Position numbers and translations under genes: made by a program
In this document: one piece after another, positions 37,239 through 47,832 of the stretch
Layout: every line of letters begins with the position of its first letter
Position numbering within the stretch: the first letter of the stretch is position 1
The notes under the pieces: model-generated
Seen by the model: the letters and a program-made list of their open reading frames with translations, nothing else
What the model was told of the DNA's origin: nothing
Database searches by the model: none
Source: an uncultured Oscillospiraceae bacterium
GTDB lineage: Bacteria > Bacillota > Clostridia > Oscillospirales > Acutalibacteraceae
Reading direction: 5' to 3'
Assembly (NCBI GenBank): GCA_900541975.1
Contig: UQLR01000002.1
Span: 1-64,000 of the forward strand
DNA length: 64,000 nt

Positions 37239-39746
37239 TTGGATAACAGGGAAAACAACGAGCTTATGCATGCGCAGCAAAAAATTATAGACGTCGATAT
37301 TAATAACGAAATGCAAAAATCCTTTTTGGAATATTCTATGTCCGTTATTGTATCGCGTGCACTGCCGGATGTCCGCGACGGGCTTAAGCCTGTACACAGG
37401 CGGATTCTTTATACCATGTATGAAAAAGGACTGGGGCCTGAAAAACCCTACAGAAAGTGTGCAGACACGGTAGGGGCCGTTTTAGGCAGCTACCATCCGC
37501 ACGGCGACGCCTCTGTTTACGATGCGCTGGTGCGTCTGGCGCAGGATTTTTCCATGCGCTATATGCTGGTGGACGGGCATGGAAATTTTGGGTCCGTTGA
37601 CGGCGACCCCCCCGCAGCCTACCGTTATACGGAAGCAAAGATGAGCAAAATGGCGGTTGAGATGCTTACGGATATAGATAAGGAAACCGTTGATTTTATG
37701 CCCAATTTTGATGATAGGCTAAAAGAACCTACGGTTTTGCCGTCGCGCTTCCCAAACCTGCTTGTAAACGGTTCAAGCGGGATTGCTGTCGGTATGGCGA
37801 CAAATATCCCCCCGCACAACATGGGAGAGGTCATTGACGCCATATGCTGCCTGATTGATAATCCCGACGCGCGCCTGGAAGATTTAATGCAGCATATTCA
37901 GGGACCCGACTTTCCTACCGGCGCGCTGGTCATGGGACGAAGCGGAATTCGCGCCGCTTATGCCACAGGGCGCGGAAAAATTATTGTGCGCGCGCGTGCA
38001 GAGATCGTGGAGCAGAAGAACGGACGGTTTAAAATTATTGTTACGGAGCTTCCATACCAGGTAAATAAAGCGCGCCTGGTGGAAAGTATTGCAAATCTTG
38101 TAAAAGACAAGCGTATTGAAGGAATATCCAATGTAGAGGATCATTCCGACCGCGCGGGAATGCATATAGAAATTGACATAAAGCGCGATGCCTCGCCGCA
38201 GATTGTCTTAAACCAGCTGTATTCCTATTCGCAAATGCAGGTCACGTTTGGCGTAATAATGCTTGCAATTGTAGACGGCGAGCCAAAAGTGCTTACGCTG
38301 CACGATATGCTGCAGCATTACATAGATTTCCAGCAGAGCGTTATAACACGCAGAACCGTTTACGATCTGCGCAAGGCAGAGGAGCGCGCACATATTCTGG
38401 AAGGACTTAAAATTGCAATTGACGCAATTGACGAGGTCATTTCAATTATTCGCAGCTCCAAAGATCAAAGCACAGCCAGGCAGCGGCTTTCTGAACGGTT
38501 TGGGCTTGACGATGTGCAAACGCAGGCCATTGTACAGATGCGGCTTGGGCAGCTGACCGGGATGGAACGCAGCAAGGTTGAGGAAGAACTGCGTTTGCTG
38601 GAACAAAAAATAACGGATTATAAGAGTATTTTGGCAGATCCGCACAGGCAGCTGCAGATTATTAAAGAAGAAATCACGGCGATTCGCAATAAATATGCGG
38701 ATCCAAGGCGGACAGAGATCATGGCTGTAAGCGGCGAGGTTGACATCGAAGATTTGATTCCGCAAGAAGAATGTGTGCTAACACTGACAGATTTTGGCTA
38801 TGTGAAGCGTCTTGCCGTAGATACCTACCATACCCAGCGGCGGGGAGGAAAGGGCGTTTCCGCCATGTCGCGCAGAGAAGAAGACGTTGCAAGCGAAATG
38901 TTTATCATCAACAGCCACGATTATGTGCTGTTTTTCACCAATACGGGCCGGGTGTACAGGTTGAAATGCTATGAAATTCCGGAGGGGAGCCGTACTTCAA
39001 AGGGGATGAACATTGCAAACCTGCTACCGATCAGCGGGGAAGAAAAGGTCACTTCTATGATCCGCGTACCCAAATTTGAAGAAGGCAAATATTTAATTAT
39101 GGTTACAAGAAAAGGCCTTGTCAAGCGTATTGCGCTCAATGCATACAATACGGCCAGAAAAGGCGGTATTATTGCGCTGGAGTTAAACGAAGGGGACGAG
39201 CTTGCCTGGGTGCGTATGACAGACGGCAGCGCACAGATGCTTGTAGCAACCAGAAAAGGCATGGCAATCCGTTTTAAAGAAACAGACGTGCGTCCCATGG
39301 GCAGAGGAGCCAGGGGCGTAAAGGCCATTACACTGCAGGAGGACGACGAGGTTATAGGGATGTCCACCATTCGGGAAGGGGCGTTTGTACTGACCGTGTC
39401 AGAAACCGGCTATGGAAGGCTTTCCAACATCAGCGACTACAGGTTGCAGACAAGAGGCGGCAAAGGGCTGACCAACTACCATGTGAAAAAATACGGAAAT
39501 GTCGCGGCAATAAAGGTTGTGGATTTGGACGACGACATCATTATTATATCAGACGATGGAATTATTATCCGCATACAGGCAGATTCCATCCGGCTGTGTG
39601 CAAGGCCCAGCAAAGGCGTGGTTGTTATGAAGGTGAAGGAAGGAAGCAAGGTTGTCACGCTTGCTAGGGCGCAGCATGAAGAGCAGGAAAATGCAGAAGA
39701 ACCGGCGCCCGAAGAAAAACTGGCACAGGAATCTGTACAAGAATAA
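37239..39746 (+). CDS. gyrA: DNA gyrase subunit A
   Basis: The protein has 835 residues and uses a TTG start with AAAGAGGGTG upstream. Signatures are [24 protein letters not shown] sequence here as [20 protein letters not shown], the quinolone-region [20 protein letters not shown], and the catalytic tyrosine in [10 protein letters not shown]. The C-terminal beta-pinwheel repeats include the GyrA-box-like QRRGGKGV near residue 530. The tail is acidic ([14 protein letters not shown]). It ends the replication gene block and is followed by two strong hairpins. Confidence 0.98.
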   Translation: MDNRENNELMHAQQKIIDVDINNEMQKSFLEYSMSVIVSRALPDVRDGLKPVHRRILYTMYEKGLGPEKPYRKCADTVGAVLGSYHPHGDASVYDALVRLAQDFSMRYMLVDGHGNFGSVDGDPPAAYRYTEAKMSKMAVEMLTDIDKETVDFMPNFDDRLKEPTVLPSRFPNLLVNGSSGIAVGMATNIPPHNMGEVIDAICCLIDNPDARLEDLMQHIQGPDFPTGALVMGRSGIRAAYATGRGKIIVRARAEIVEQKNGRFKIIVTELPYQVNKARLVESIANLVKDKRIEGISNVEDHSDRAGMHIEIDIKRDASPQIVLNQLYSYSQMQVTFGVIMLAIVDGEPKVLTLHDMLQHYIDFQQSVITRRTVYDLRKAEERAHILEGLKIAIDAIDEVISIIRSSKDQSTARQRLSERFGLDDVQTQAIVQMRLGQLTGMERSKVEEELRLLEQKITDYKSILADPHRQLQIIKEEITAIRNKYADPRRTEIMAVSGEVDIEDLIPQEECVLTLTDFGYVKRLAVDTYHTQRRGGKGVSAMSRREEDVASEMFIINSHDYVLFFTNTGRVYRLKCYEIPEGSRTSKGMNIANLLPISGEEKVTSMIRVPKFEEGKYLIMVTRKGLVKRIALNAYNTARKGGIIALELNEGDELAWVRMTDGSAQMLVATRKGMAIRFKETDVRPMGRGARGVKAITLQEDDEVIGMSTIREGAFVLTVSETGYGRLSNISDYRLQTRGGKGLTNYHVKKYGNVAAIKVVDLDDDIIIISDDGIIIRIQADSIRLCARPSKGVVVMKVKEGSKVVTLARAQHEEQENAEEPAPEEKLAQESVQE

Positions 39747-39832
39747 ATGAGGGCAGGTTTTTTCTGTCTTTTCCAGAGAAGCGGTATTAATGGCAAATTT
39801 GCAAAGACTGTGTTGAATTGCAGCAACAAAAA

Positions 39833-39879
39833 AGCAGAACTCCCCCGGCAGCTTAAACAAGTGCCGGGGGAGTTCTGCT
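39833..39879. terminator. Terminator hairpin after gyrA (18-bp stem)
   Basis: AGCAGAACTCCCCCGGCA (39833-39850) pairs perfectly with its complement at 39862-39879, with an 11-nt loop. No T-run follows, but a second hairpin with a T-run does. Confidence 0.75.
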
Positions 39880-39887
39880 ATACCAAA

Positions 39888-39928
39888 GAAGGGCAGGAAA
39901 TCTTCCTGCCCCGCTTCTTTTTTATTTA
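39888..39928 (+). terminator. Second terminator between gyrA and the DUF4340 gene
   Basis: GAAGGGCAGGAA and TTCCTGCCCCGCTTC form a stem with a 3-nt loop and one bulge, followed on the plus strand by TTTTTTATTT. It separates the convergent gyrA and DUF4340 genes. Confidence 0.8.
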
Positions 39929-39946
39929 CCTGTAAAAGAGAAAATC

Positions 39947-41515
39947 TTAAGAAGGATCTACACGCTTACCCTGCGCAATAACAGGTGTGTCTGCAATTAT
40001 TTTGTTTGTATAGGTTTCGTAGACCACACTGTCTGCTGTACCGTTTGTGTTTACAAGAATCTTCCGGTTGCCTGCGTCATAGTACGAAACGGTATCCGCT
40101 GTTTTGCCGTTATTATACGTGTATTCTACAACTAAAATTGCACCGCCGTTTGCCTGCACGCCATCGGCATTAGACTGGCGCTGCACACTCGTCAGGTTTT
40201 CAAAAAACGTATTAAAGTAAGCGCTGCTGATTGTTTTACCGCCGCATTTGACGATCGTTTCCTGTGTAACATTGCCCTCTTCGTCTTTCTTTTCTTCTTT
40301 TGCTATGCTAAAGATATAGGTTTTGCTGTCGACGGTAATGGTGATTTCACTCAAAAAGTCCAGATTGGGTTTTAAAATGTATTCATACCGCAGGTCTTCA
40401 TACGTATACTTTGCCCATGGAACCATATCGGCGGACAGTTGGTAAATCATATTCTTATCTGAACTGGTCAGATAAACGTTCCCGTCGTCGTCTGGTTTTG
40501 ATGCAGACAGTGTAATGGTTGTGTCGTTGTAAACCGCCTTTACCGTAGCGGCAGGGGTTTTCAGGCCAAAGTTTTGAAGCTGTTCATCTGTGGGATTTAC
40601 AGCCTTAACGGCGTCTGCGCTTAAGCCGCGGATACCGCCCATTACTTCAGAGCCTTTTTCCACGCTTACAGGCTGCTCCACAGGAGTGGTCATCTTATAA
40701 TAGGCGCTGTTTGTTTCGTCGTCGTTCGGGACAATTGTCACAGGCTTTGGATAATTTGTACCCGAAAGGGTCATGGTCTCAATTTCACTGCTTTCTTCTG
40801 ACTCCCCTGCGGTGGTTATTTCCTTGCTCAACAAATCAAGCGGAGAGAATAAAAAGCTATCAACCGCGTCTGTGGCAACCAGGTAAATGGCTTTGTCGTC
40901 ATTGCATTGCAGGTATACACCCAATTCAGAAGGCGCTTCGTCGCCGACCCTGTAGGTAATTACCGTACCGTCTGCAAAGGTTGCCGTAACGGTGGCGCGC
41001 GGGTCATCCAGGCCATAATTGCCGGGATTTGCCCCCTTAATGTCAATAATTCTTGTAGTTTTCATGTTGGAAGCGTCGTTTGCAATTGCTTCGGGCTGGC
41101 CGCTGAGCAGCTGTTGGTCTTCAAAGCCTACCAGTGTATAAACGGTTGTCCCGGTTTGCTCTTCCTCTTCGCCCTGCGCGTTGGTTGCCTGCGTTGTTTG
41201 TGTTTCCGCAAGCACCGTAAAAGAGCCGGAGCCGTTTTGTACCTCAACCTTTTCCAGATTCAGCGGCCCCTGGTCTGCAAGCGTAACAATACCGGCGCTT
41301 AAAATATTTCCATCTTTATCTTTTTCAGAAGGAATTTTGTTACCCATCGCGTCTGTTGCGTATTGTTCACCATTTTCGTCCGTCGGATAGGTAGAGGTTG
41401 TTATATCGGTATCAGAATCTCCGCCCCATGGGACCAATGTTACCAAAAGCAATATGCCGACTAAGATCACAACAGCGCAAACGGCAATCAGAATATTTCT
41501 TGTTGATTTTTTCAT
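39947..41515 (-). CDS. DUF4340 domain protein (ABC-associated, membrane-anchored)
   Basis: The protein has 522 residues. After a Lys/Arg-rich start, one hydrophobic segment (about 8-29) anchors a large extracellular part with repeated beta-strand units such as YGLDDPRATVTATFADGTVI and FGLKTPAATVKAVYNDTTIT, typical of DUF4340. It is the last gene of an ATPase-permease-GldG-DUF4340 operon. Its ATG overlaps the preceding stop by one base (TAATG) and has AGGAGG upstream. The function of these extracellular domains is unknown. Confidence 0.84.
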   Translation of the reverse strand: MKKSTRNILIAVCAVVILVGILLLVTLVPWGGDSDTDITTSTYPTDENGEQYATDAMGNKIPSEKDKDGNILSAGIVTLADQGPLNLEKVEVQNGSGSFTVLAETQTTQATNAQGEEEEQTGTTVYTLVGFEDQQLLSGQPEAIANDASNMKTTRIIDIKGANPGNYGLDDPRATVTATFADGTVITYRVGDEAPSELGVYLQCNDDKAIYLVATDAVDSFLFSPLDLLSKEITTAGESEESSEIETMTLSGTNYPKPVTIVPNDDETNSAYYKMTTPVEQPVSVEKGSEVMGGIRGLSADAVKAVNPTDEQLQNFGLKTPAATVKAVYNDTTITLSASKPDDDGNVYLTSSDKNMIYQLSADMVPWAKYTYEDLRYEYILKPNLDFLSEITITVDSKTYIFSIAKEEKKDEEGNVTQETIVKCGGKTISSAYFNTFFENLTSVQRQSNADGVQANGGAILVVEYTYNNGKTADTVSYYDAGNRKILVNTNGTADSVVYETYTNKIIADTPVIAQGKRVDPS

Positions 41516-43143
41516 TATCTATTCCTCCTGCGCAGCCACAATACGATGCCAAGAATCAGCACAATAACGGGAATTACCACCATAAACACCGTGCCAATGG
41601 TCATAGCCTGTGCAGACATGATCCCAAGTTCCTGTAAAGAAATATCCTTTGGAGCAATGGTAATGCCTTCCTCTTCGTTTCCAGACTGGATGTTGGCCAT
41701 ATTGATAAAGTATTCAGCGTTATTAAAGGTAGAGGAAGATAAGAATTGGCTGTTGAACATGGCGGCAGATCCAATTGCAATAACAGAAGAGTCAGCGCCG
41801 TCGCCCTTATGCGTGCTGATTGCGCCGGCGTTATATTTTCCGTCGATCGCGCCTTCAAAATCAAAGTTTTCATCTGCGTCAAAAGGAATCAGCCCAGAGT
41901 TTTCAGACGTTGTAAACAGCGGGGTGGCGTTTGCTTCATCCAAAATGGTCACTGGCTTGCTGTAAGCGCCTACAAGTGGGATAGAAGCGTTTTTCAGCCC
42001 CGCGGTAAAGTCATCGTTTGCAAAATCGAAAATAGAAAGATATGGATTGTTGGAAACAGGAAGATACTGTGCGTCTGTTTCAGCCAGATAGCCGTCGCCA
42101 AGTGCCATACCCCATTCTTCCAGGAAAGAATCTAAAAGCGGTGTTTCCGTCCGGGACTGCGCGGCCACGTAAATCAGCGTTTTTCCATAATTGCCGCCGT
42201 TTGAAAGATAATCGGAAAGCTTCTGTATAGAGGCAGAATCCAAATCCACCGTGGGTGTAAACAATACGGCAATGGGTGCTTCGCTGTCAATTTCGTCTGT
42301 CAGCAGAGAGGTTTCCACAACCTCGTAATTGTTGTTTTCCAAAAGTTTTTTATAGGCCTCTGCATCATAATCGCCAAAACCGTTGATAAAGGCCACCTTT
42401 GTCTGGTCTTCCGACGTTACGTTTAAAATGGCGGTAGTTACAGACGGCTCCACATTAGAAGACTCTACAATCTGCGAATAGGTCGTCTGGTCGTACGTCA
42501 TATTAAACAGATCTTCTGTCGTTAAAAGCCGGTAGTTGTCTCCGCACTGAACAATATAATCACCGGCAGCAAGCGTTTCATCCGGATAATTCCCTGTAAA
42601 GGTCGGATTGGCCGCAAGGTCAATATATTGGATTGTAATGCGGTTGTTATAGTTGTGGTACTGCTTTAAAAGACTATTGGCCTGTAAGAAATACTGGTTG
42701 GCGGCGACATAATCGCTTTCTGTGGCCAGCACCATAATTTCAACGTCTTTGTCCAGAGTTGTGATAAAGTCAATAGTATCCTGTGAAAGTTCGTTCATAG
42801 CCGTCCCTGTCATGTCTATGCTTAAGGCCGGAATCTTTTCCACAAGTACATTTGAAATTAAATTAATCACGACCACGCCGGCAATAAAAAGGCAAACCAG
42901 TAAAATAGACAGGCCGCCCCGCTTGAAGGCGCGGGAATGCAGTTTTGCAAATCTTGTTTTCTTTTTCTTTGGGCGTTTGCTTTCTGTTTTTTCCACAGCG
43001 CCCTCCATCGGGGTGGCAGAGGTGTTTTCCGTGCCGGGATCGGCGGTTTCTTCTGCGCCGGGAGCGGATGTTTGTTTTTCCTGCGAATCCATCATCTCTT
43101 CCTTTTCCGCTTCGTTAAAATTGTTTTTATCATTCTGGTTCAT
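41515..43143 (-). CDS. GldG-family ABC transporter auxiliary protein
   Basis: The protein has 542 residues. A highly charged N-terminal cytosolic region (about 1-75) precedes a transmembrane segment (about 76-100). The extracellular part has the GldG/ABC_transp_aux pattern: SIDMTGTAMNELSQDTIDFI, then the TKVAFINGFGDYDAEAYKKL segment. A second transmembrane segment closes the C-terminus before RRRNR. GldG was named for gliding motility in Bacteroidetes, but Clostridia carry the same cassette with no gliding. AAAGGAGG precedes the start. Confidence 0.85.
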   Translation of the reverse strand: MNQNDKNNFNEAEKEEMMDSQEKQTSAPGAEETADPGTENTSATPMEGAVEKTESKRPKKKKTRFAKLHSRAFKRGGLSILLVCLFIAGVVVINLISNVLVEKIPALSIDMTGTAMNELSQDTIDFITTLDKDVEIMVLATESDYVAANQYFLQANSLLKQYHNYNNRITIQYIDLAANPTFTGNYPDETLAAGDYIVQCGDNYRLLTTEDLFNMTYDQTTYSQIVESSNVEPSVTTAILNVTSEDQTKVAFINGFGDYDAEAYKKLLENNNYEVVETSLLTDEIDSEAPIAVLFTPTVDLDSASIQKLSDYLSNGGNYGKTLIYVAAQSRTETPLLDSFLEEWGMALGDGYLAETDAQYLPVSNNPYLSIFDFANDDFTAGLKNASIPLVGAYSKPVTILDEANATPLFTTSENSGLIPFDADENFDFEGAIDGKYNAGAISTHKGDGADSSVIAIGSAAMFNSQFLSSSTFNNAEYFINMANIQSGNEEEGITIAPKDISLQELGIMSAQAMTIGTVFMVVIPVIVLILGIVLWLRRRNR

Positions 43144-43156
43144 TGTACCGCCTCCT

Positions 43157-43861
43157 TTAGCTCCAACGTTTTTTCTCGAACACTCGGATGGTTAAAAAGA
43201 CAAAAATAACGATCACGCTGAGGAAAAACACAGCGTCGGATATGGTGAAAAGCCCCGCCGAAAAATTTTGCAGATGTGTCAGGAAAGAAAGGCTGTTTAA
43301 GATCGTTTTAATAAAATCCACAGGGATCATAGATGCGATCGAATCAATCATGTAAATGGCCAGCCCGGCGGCAAAGCCTGCAACAGCCGCTACAATCTGG
43401 CTTTCGGTCAAAGAAGAAATAAACATGTCTATCGCGATCAGCGCGCAGCCCATCAGAAATACGCCGATAAAATTACATAGGATCAGAGACCACGCCGGCG
43501 TAGTAAAGCAGGAAAGAATAACCGCATATACAAAAAACACTGCCAAACAGCAGGCGTACACCAAAACAGCGGAAAAGAACTTGCCCATAACAACCTGAAG
43601 CAGGCTGACTGGAGCCGTAAGAAGCGCCTGATCTGTCTTTTGCCGCTTTTCTTCGCTAAACAGCTTCATGGTCAGGATAGGGATCAAAAAGAGGATGACC
43701 ATAAACATATTAATAAAAACGGGCGTAAGATTTGCAGAATCGCTTAACAGGCAGTACCAGAAAAAGAACATGCCGGAAAAGAAATAGAATACGGCCAGCA
43801 CCACATAAGCGATTGCAGAGGAAAAATACGAACTAAATTCCCTTTTTAAAATTGCACTCAT
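43157..43861 (-). CDS. ABC-2 type transporter permease (GldF-like)
   Basis: The protein has 234 residues from the ATG at 43861, whose ATGA overlaps the ATPase stop; an ATG two codons earlier lies too close to the ribosome site AAAGGGGG. It begins SAILKREFSSYFSSAIAYVV, a typical ABC-2 permease start, and has six hydrophobic segments. MFMVILFLIPILTMKLFSEE resembles the ABC-2 signature, followed by KRQKTDQALLTAP. It should form the membrane channel of the operon's transporter. Confidence 0.87.
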   Translation of the reverse strand: MSAILKREFSSYFSSAIAYVVLAVFYFFSGMFFFWYCLLSDSANLTPVFINMFMVILFLIPILTMKLFSEEKRQKTDQALLTAPVSLLQVVMGKFFSAVLVYACCLAVFFVYAVILSCFTTPAWSLILCNFIGVFLMGCALIAIDMFISSLTESQIVAAVAGFAAGLAIYMIDSIASMIPVDFIKTILNSLSFLTHLQNFSAGLFTISDAVFFLSVIVIFVFLTIRVFEKKRWS

Positions 43862-44823
43862 GACCATTTACCCCCTTTTTTACCGGCAACGTTGGAATTT
43901 CCCGTTAATTGTAAGAATGCATCCTCCAGCGAAAGCTCGGCGTTTTTCATAAGAACAATCGGATATTCCGCCTTTGCCATCGCAAAAAAGATCTGCCTGC
44001 GTACATCTTTGTCCTTTTCAGTTTTTATCACATATTCGGTGCAGTCGGAAGAGATGCTGCGAAGGCGCTCCATTTTGAGCACGCCGCTTATGTTTCTAAT
44101 AGCCGACATAACCGCCGTTTCGTTTCCGGCAATCTGTACAAGCAGATTATGCGTGCCGGAAAGCGTGTCGGAAAGGGCGCTGGTAGCGGAGTCCGCCACA
44201 AGTTTTCCCTGATTGATAACAATAACTCTGTCACAGGTGGCCTGTACCTCCGGCAGCACATGGGAAGAAAGAATAACCGTATGCTTTTTTCCCAAGCCCT
44301 TAATCAGCGTACGCATTTCAATAATTTGTTTGGGGTCCAGCCCTACGGTAGGTTCGTCCAAAATCAAAACAGGCGGGTTCCCAAGCAGTGCCTGCGCAAG
44401 GCCTACGCGCTGTTTGTAGCCCTTGGAAAGGTTTTTTATCAGCCTGCCCGCCACGTCTGTGATTCTTGCAACTTTGCAGACCTCTTCAATATGTTCTTTT
44501 TTGGGCAGTGTGACCTTTTTCAAATCAAACATAAATTCCAGATATTTTCTGACGATCATATCCGGATACAACGGCGGAATTTCCGGAAGATAACCAATTT
44601 TTGACTTTGCCCCGGTGGGATCTTCCAAAATTTCACAGCCGTCAATGGTGACGGTTCCCGAGGTAGACGAAAGATACCCGGTTATAATATTCATCGTGGT
44701 GGTTTTCCCTGCGCCGTTAGGGCCGAGAAAGCCTAAAATTTCGCCGCTGTCCACGGTAAAGCTGACGTCGTCAACCGCCAGCTTATCGCCGTAGCGCTTT
44801 ACGAGGTTTTTGACCTCAACCAT
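43858..44823 (-). CDS. ABC transporter ATP-binding protein (GldA-like)
   Basis: The protein has 321 residues. It has Walker A GFLGPNGAGKTTT (about 32-44), signature NLSKGYKQRVGLAQAL, Walker B VLILDEPTVGLDP and H-loop SSHVLPE. A C-terminal extension of about 100 residues is typical of drug/export-type ATPases. It is the first gene of the four-gene operon, with AAAGGAG upstream. Confidence 0.93.
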   Translation of the reverse strand: MVEVKNLVKRYGDKLAVDDVSFTVDSGEILGFLGPNGAGKTTTMNIITGYLSSTSGTVTIDGCEILEDPTGAKSKIGYLPEIPPLYPDMIVRKYLEFMFDLKKVTLPKKEHIEEVCKVARITDVAGRLIKNLSKGYKQRVGLAQALLGNPPVLILDEPTVGLDPKQIIEMRTLIKGLGKKHTVILSSHVLPEVQATCDRVIVINQGKLVADSATSALSDTLSGTHNLLVQIAGNETAVMSAIRNISGVLKMERLRSISSDCTEYVIKTEKDKDVRRQIFFAMAKAEYPIVLMKNAELSLEDAFLQLTGNSNVAGKKGGKWS

Positions 44824-45034
44824 AGAAAATGCACTCCTTTTTACTACCTTTATTCAAGAAAAACGCAGAATACTCCGCAAGAATCCAATGAATATCATAT
44901 CGAAATTTTTACAGGCATATGTTACGATTAAATGAATTTTTTACGAAAAATTAGATTTTTTATATGGAGAAATCTACCAATATAAATAAGATTGTGTGCG
45001 GGATCTGCAAAACCAGCAGACAACACCCCTCCTG

Positions 45035-45832
45035 CTATTGCGCAAATGCTTTTATAAGACAGCCTTGTTTACATTGCGCAATACAGGCAAAACAGCCCGT
45101 GCATAGCGCAGGGTCTACGGTGGCTTTGAAGTTTTCTACCTTCACTGCGCCGTTTGGACATGCCTTTACACAGCGCATACATCCAATACAGCCGGCAGTA
45201 CAGGCCCTTTTTGTGTCGGCGCCCTTATCACAGCTGCTGCAAAGGACAACGGCCTGCTGTTTTACCGGCGCCAGGCGGATTAGCCCTTTCGGGCAGGCGT
45301 CTGCACATTTCCCACATGCCCTGCAAAGGGCGGGGTTTATGCGGGCAAGCCCGTTGCATATTGTAACAGCGTCGTATTCACAGGCGGCTTTACAGTCGCC
45401 AAACCCCATACACCCATAGCTGCATTTCCCTGTGCCTCCATGCAGCTGTACTGCCGCTCGGCAGGAGGAAATGCCCTGGTAAAGCATTTTGTCTGCGGTA
45501 TGCTCCAGTCCGCCCATACAGAAAACAACGGCCGTTTTACGCTGGTTTTCTACCGGTTCTGTACCCAGCATAGCGGCAATTGCTTTTGTGGTTTCTGCAC
45601 CACCGGGGGAGCATAGTCCAGGCTTTGCCGTCCCTTTAGACAGAGCGTTAGCATACCCGGAACAACCGGAATACCCGCATGCGCCGCAGTTGGCGCCCGG
45701 CAGAAGAGCCAGAAGAGCCTGCGCTTTTTCGTCCCTGGGTACAGACATTAAAGCGGAAGCGATCGCAAGTACAAGACCTACAATCAGGCCAATAAAGCCC
45801 ACCGTCAAAACGGCAAGTATAACCGGGTTCAT
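45035..45832 (-). CDS. rnfB: Rnf complex subunit RnfB (ferredoxin-type electron entry)
   Basis: The protein has 265 residues. An N-terminal membrane segment (about 5-30) precedes the four-cysteine cluster GANCGACGYSGCSGYA (about 48-62), which binds an iron-sulfur centre. Ferredoxin-type motifs follow: CRACGKCADACPKG, CIGCMRCVKACPNG and CTGCFACIAQCKQG, plus further Cys pairs in the middle. RnfB receives electrons from reduced ferredoxin. It is the last gene of rnfCDGEAB. Confidence 0.95.
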   Translation of the reverse strand: MNPVILAVLTVGFIGLIVGLVLAIASALMSVPRDEKAQALLALLPGANCGACGYSGCSGYANALSKGTAKPGLCSPGGAETTKAIAAMLGTEPVENQRKTAVVFCMGGLEHTADKMLYQGISSCRAAVQLHGGTGKCSYGCMGFGDCKAACEYDAVTICNGLARINPALCRACGKCADACPKGLIRLAPVKQQAVVLCSSCDKGADTKRACTAGCIGCMRCVKACPNGAVKVENFKATVDPALCTGCFACIAQCKQGCLIKAFAQ

Positions 45833-45875
45833 CGTTTACCATACCCTTTCCGTTTCAATAATTTTACAGCAGTAT

Positions 45876-46484
45876 CTACATAAGGCCGTCGACAAGGCCG
45901 GCAAAACCTAAAAACGAAATGGACACCAAAGACGCGGCCACCAGTGTGATAGGCAGGCCCTTTAAGGATTTTGGAATGTCGCATTCCTCCAAACGTTCCC
46001 GCACGCCGGCAAACATAACCATTGCGACCAAAAAGCCTATACCCGCGCCAAACGAGTTTACAAGCGCCGTGATATAGGTATAAGAAGAATCGGCCGCAGC
46101 CTTTTCCAGCACCAGCATGGTAACGCCCAAAACGGCGCAGTTGGTTGTAATCAACGGCAGATAAATACCAAGCGCGTTATAAAGAGGCGGCATGTATTTT
46201 TTTAAAATAATTTCTACAAGCTGAACAAGCCCGGCAATCACCAGAATAAAGAGAATTGTCTGCAGATAATCCAGATGATTGGGAACCAGCAGGTTTTCAT
46301 ATATGGGATAGGTCACAGCGGTGGAAAGCACCATGACAAAGGTAACAGCAACGCTCATTCCCACAGCGGTGTTCAATTTTTTGGAAACGCCCAGGAACGG
46401 ACAAATGCCCAGAAATTTGCTTAAGACATAATTTTCCGTAAGAATTGCCGCCAAAAATACGGCTACAAGCTGCTGTATATTCAT
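45876..46484 (-). CDS. rnfA: Rnf complex subunit RnfA
   Basis: The protein has 202 residues from the ATG at 46484 (AGGAGGAGG upstream); it overlaps the rnfE stop. It has six hydrophobic segments and the RnfA/NqrE signature FLAAILTENYVLSKFLGICP. RnfA is a membrane subunit next to RnfE; the two share a fold in inverted topology and hold an iron-sulfur centre between them. Part of rnfCDGEAB. Confidence 0.95.
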   Translation of the reverse strand: MNIQQLVAVFLAAILTENYVLSKFLGICPFLGVSKKLNTAVGMSVAVTFVMVLSTAVTYPIYENLLVPNHLDYLQTILFILVIAGLVQLVEIILKKYMPPLYNALGIYLPLITTNCAVLGVTMLVLEKAAADSSYTYITALVNSFGAGIGFLVAMVMFAGVRERLEECDIPKSLKGLPITLVAASLVSISFLGFAGLVDGLM

Positions 46485-47164
46485 TGCGGGCGTTCCTCCT
46501 CCTGCTGAATTTTGGAGCAGTTTCCGGCAAGCGGGCAAGTGCCGCAGGCAGTTTCTTCCGGTTTTTTGCGGTTTCCGCTAAGACGGTTTGCAAGCGCGAT
46601 CAGCATGCCAAATACAAAAAATCCGCCGGGTGGCAAAATAAAAATCAAAATCGGGTCGAACAGATCAGCCGTTAAGGGAACACCAAAAACACAACCTGTA
46701 CCGAAAAACTCGCGGATCATCCCCATCAAAAGCATGGCAGCGGTAAAACCTGCGCCCATACCTAGGCCGTCAATTATAGAAGGGATGACTTTGTTCTTGC
46801 TGGCGTACATTTCAGCCCTGCCCAGTATGATGCAGTTTACAACAATCAGTGGCAGGTAAATCCCCAGGGATTGATCAATTGCGGGAGCAAAGGCCTTGAC
46901 AAGCATTTGTACGACTGTGACAAAGCCCGCAATAACTGTTATGTAAGCCGGAATCCGCACTTTATCGGGAATCCACTTTCTAAGAAGGGAAATTGCGGCA
47001 TTGGAGCAAACCAGAACAAGTGTTGCGGCAACGCCCATACCAATTGCGTTTGACGCTGCCGTTGTAACGGCAAGCGTAGGGCAGGTCCCAAGGACCAGGC
47101 ACAGAACAGGGTTTTCTTTAACAATACCTTTGGTAAATTCCTGCAGCAATGTTTTTTTTGCCAT
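46481..47164 (-). CDS. rnfE: Rnf complex subunit RnfE
   Basis: The protein has 227 residues with six hydrophobic segments and the RnfE/NqrD signature ENPVLCLVLGTCPTLAVTT. The C-terminal cytosolic end carries four cysteines and reads CGTCPLAGNC. It overlaps rnfA by 4 bp (ATGA) and rnfG by 1 bp. It is a membrane subunit of the sodium- or proton-pumping Rnf complex. Confidence 0.95.
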   Translation of the reverse strand: MAKKTLLQEFTKGIVKENPVLCLVLGTCPTLAVTTAASNAIGMGVAATLVLVCSNAAISLLRKWIPDKVRIPAYITVIAGFVTVVQMLVKAFAPAIDQSLGIYLPLIVVNCIILGRAEMYASKNKVIPSIIDGLGMGAGFTAAMLLMGMIREFFGTGCVFGVPLTADLFDPILIFILPPGGFFVFGMLIALANRLSGNRKKPEETACGTCPLAGNCSKIQQEEERPQ

Positions 47165-47832
47165 TAGTCAGCGCCTCCCTTGCGGCTGTCTGGCTCAGCC
47201 TGTATGGCGGAAAGCACATCTTCCCACAGGTCAAGCGAGATGTCATACTTTTTTAGCGTATCATTGTAGACGGACAACGCCTCGTTTACAGCGGCTGTTA
47301 CGGCGTCAGAAGTAATGGTGGCGCCTGTGATCGCTGCAATTTCCCCGTCTTTTGGCTGCGCATTTTTGATTACAGAAAAACCGCTTTGGGGCAAAGGCTG
47401 TTTATACTGGTCAGTAAATTCCGCTTTTGTTGCATTGGAACCAAGCCCGGGCGTTTCATCCTGAGAAAGGATCGAAACGCCGCTGACAGACTCTTTTGCA
47501 CTGTCAATGCCAACAATCACCGTTATATCCCCGCCGTAGCCTTTGGCGACGGTTGTAATTGTAACGCCAATAACCCGGTTGTCTTTATCAAGTGCAAAAT
47601 AACAACCGTCGGGAAGGCCCAAAGACTGCACAGTGTCTGCAGGAACCGGTTCAAAACGGTTTGCCTGGGGTAGAACGATTTCCCTGGCCTGCTGCGCCTG
47701 CAACTGTGTCTGTGCGGCAATAGGCTCCTTTGTCAGCTCGTTTGTGCCTGCAAGTAGAGCTGCAATTACAACGCATATAACGGTCAATACGGCAGCGGGC
47801 CGAATAATTTCCTTTGGATCAAGACTTTTCAT
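47164..47832 (-). CDS. rnfG: Rnf complex subunit RnfG (covalent FMN)
   Basis: The protein has 222 residues from the ATG at 47832; GAGGAGAAG precedes it. One N-terminal membrane segment (about 12-32) leads to an extracellular FMN-binding domain with the flavinylation motif AAITGATITSDAV, whose last TGATIT threonine is the expected FMN site. The start lies inside the end of rnfD (14 bp overlap). Confidence 0.93.
   Translation of the reverse strand: MKSLDPKEIIRPAAVLTVICVVIAALLAGTNELTKEPIAAQTQLQAQQAREIVLPQANRFEPVPADTVQSLGLPDGCYFALDKDNRVIGVTITTVAKGYGGDITVIVGIDSAKESVSGVSILSQDETPGLGSNATKAEFTDQYKQPLPQSGFSVIKNAQPKDGEIAAITGATITSDAVTAAVNEALSVYNDTLKKYDISLDLWEDVLSAIQAEPDSRKGGAD

Noticed and set aside
44964..45419. 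151-codon frame on the plus strand opposite rnfB
   Set aside because: Most of it is antisense to the cysteine-rich rnfB coding sequence; it has no homology-like pattern or ribosome site.
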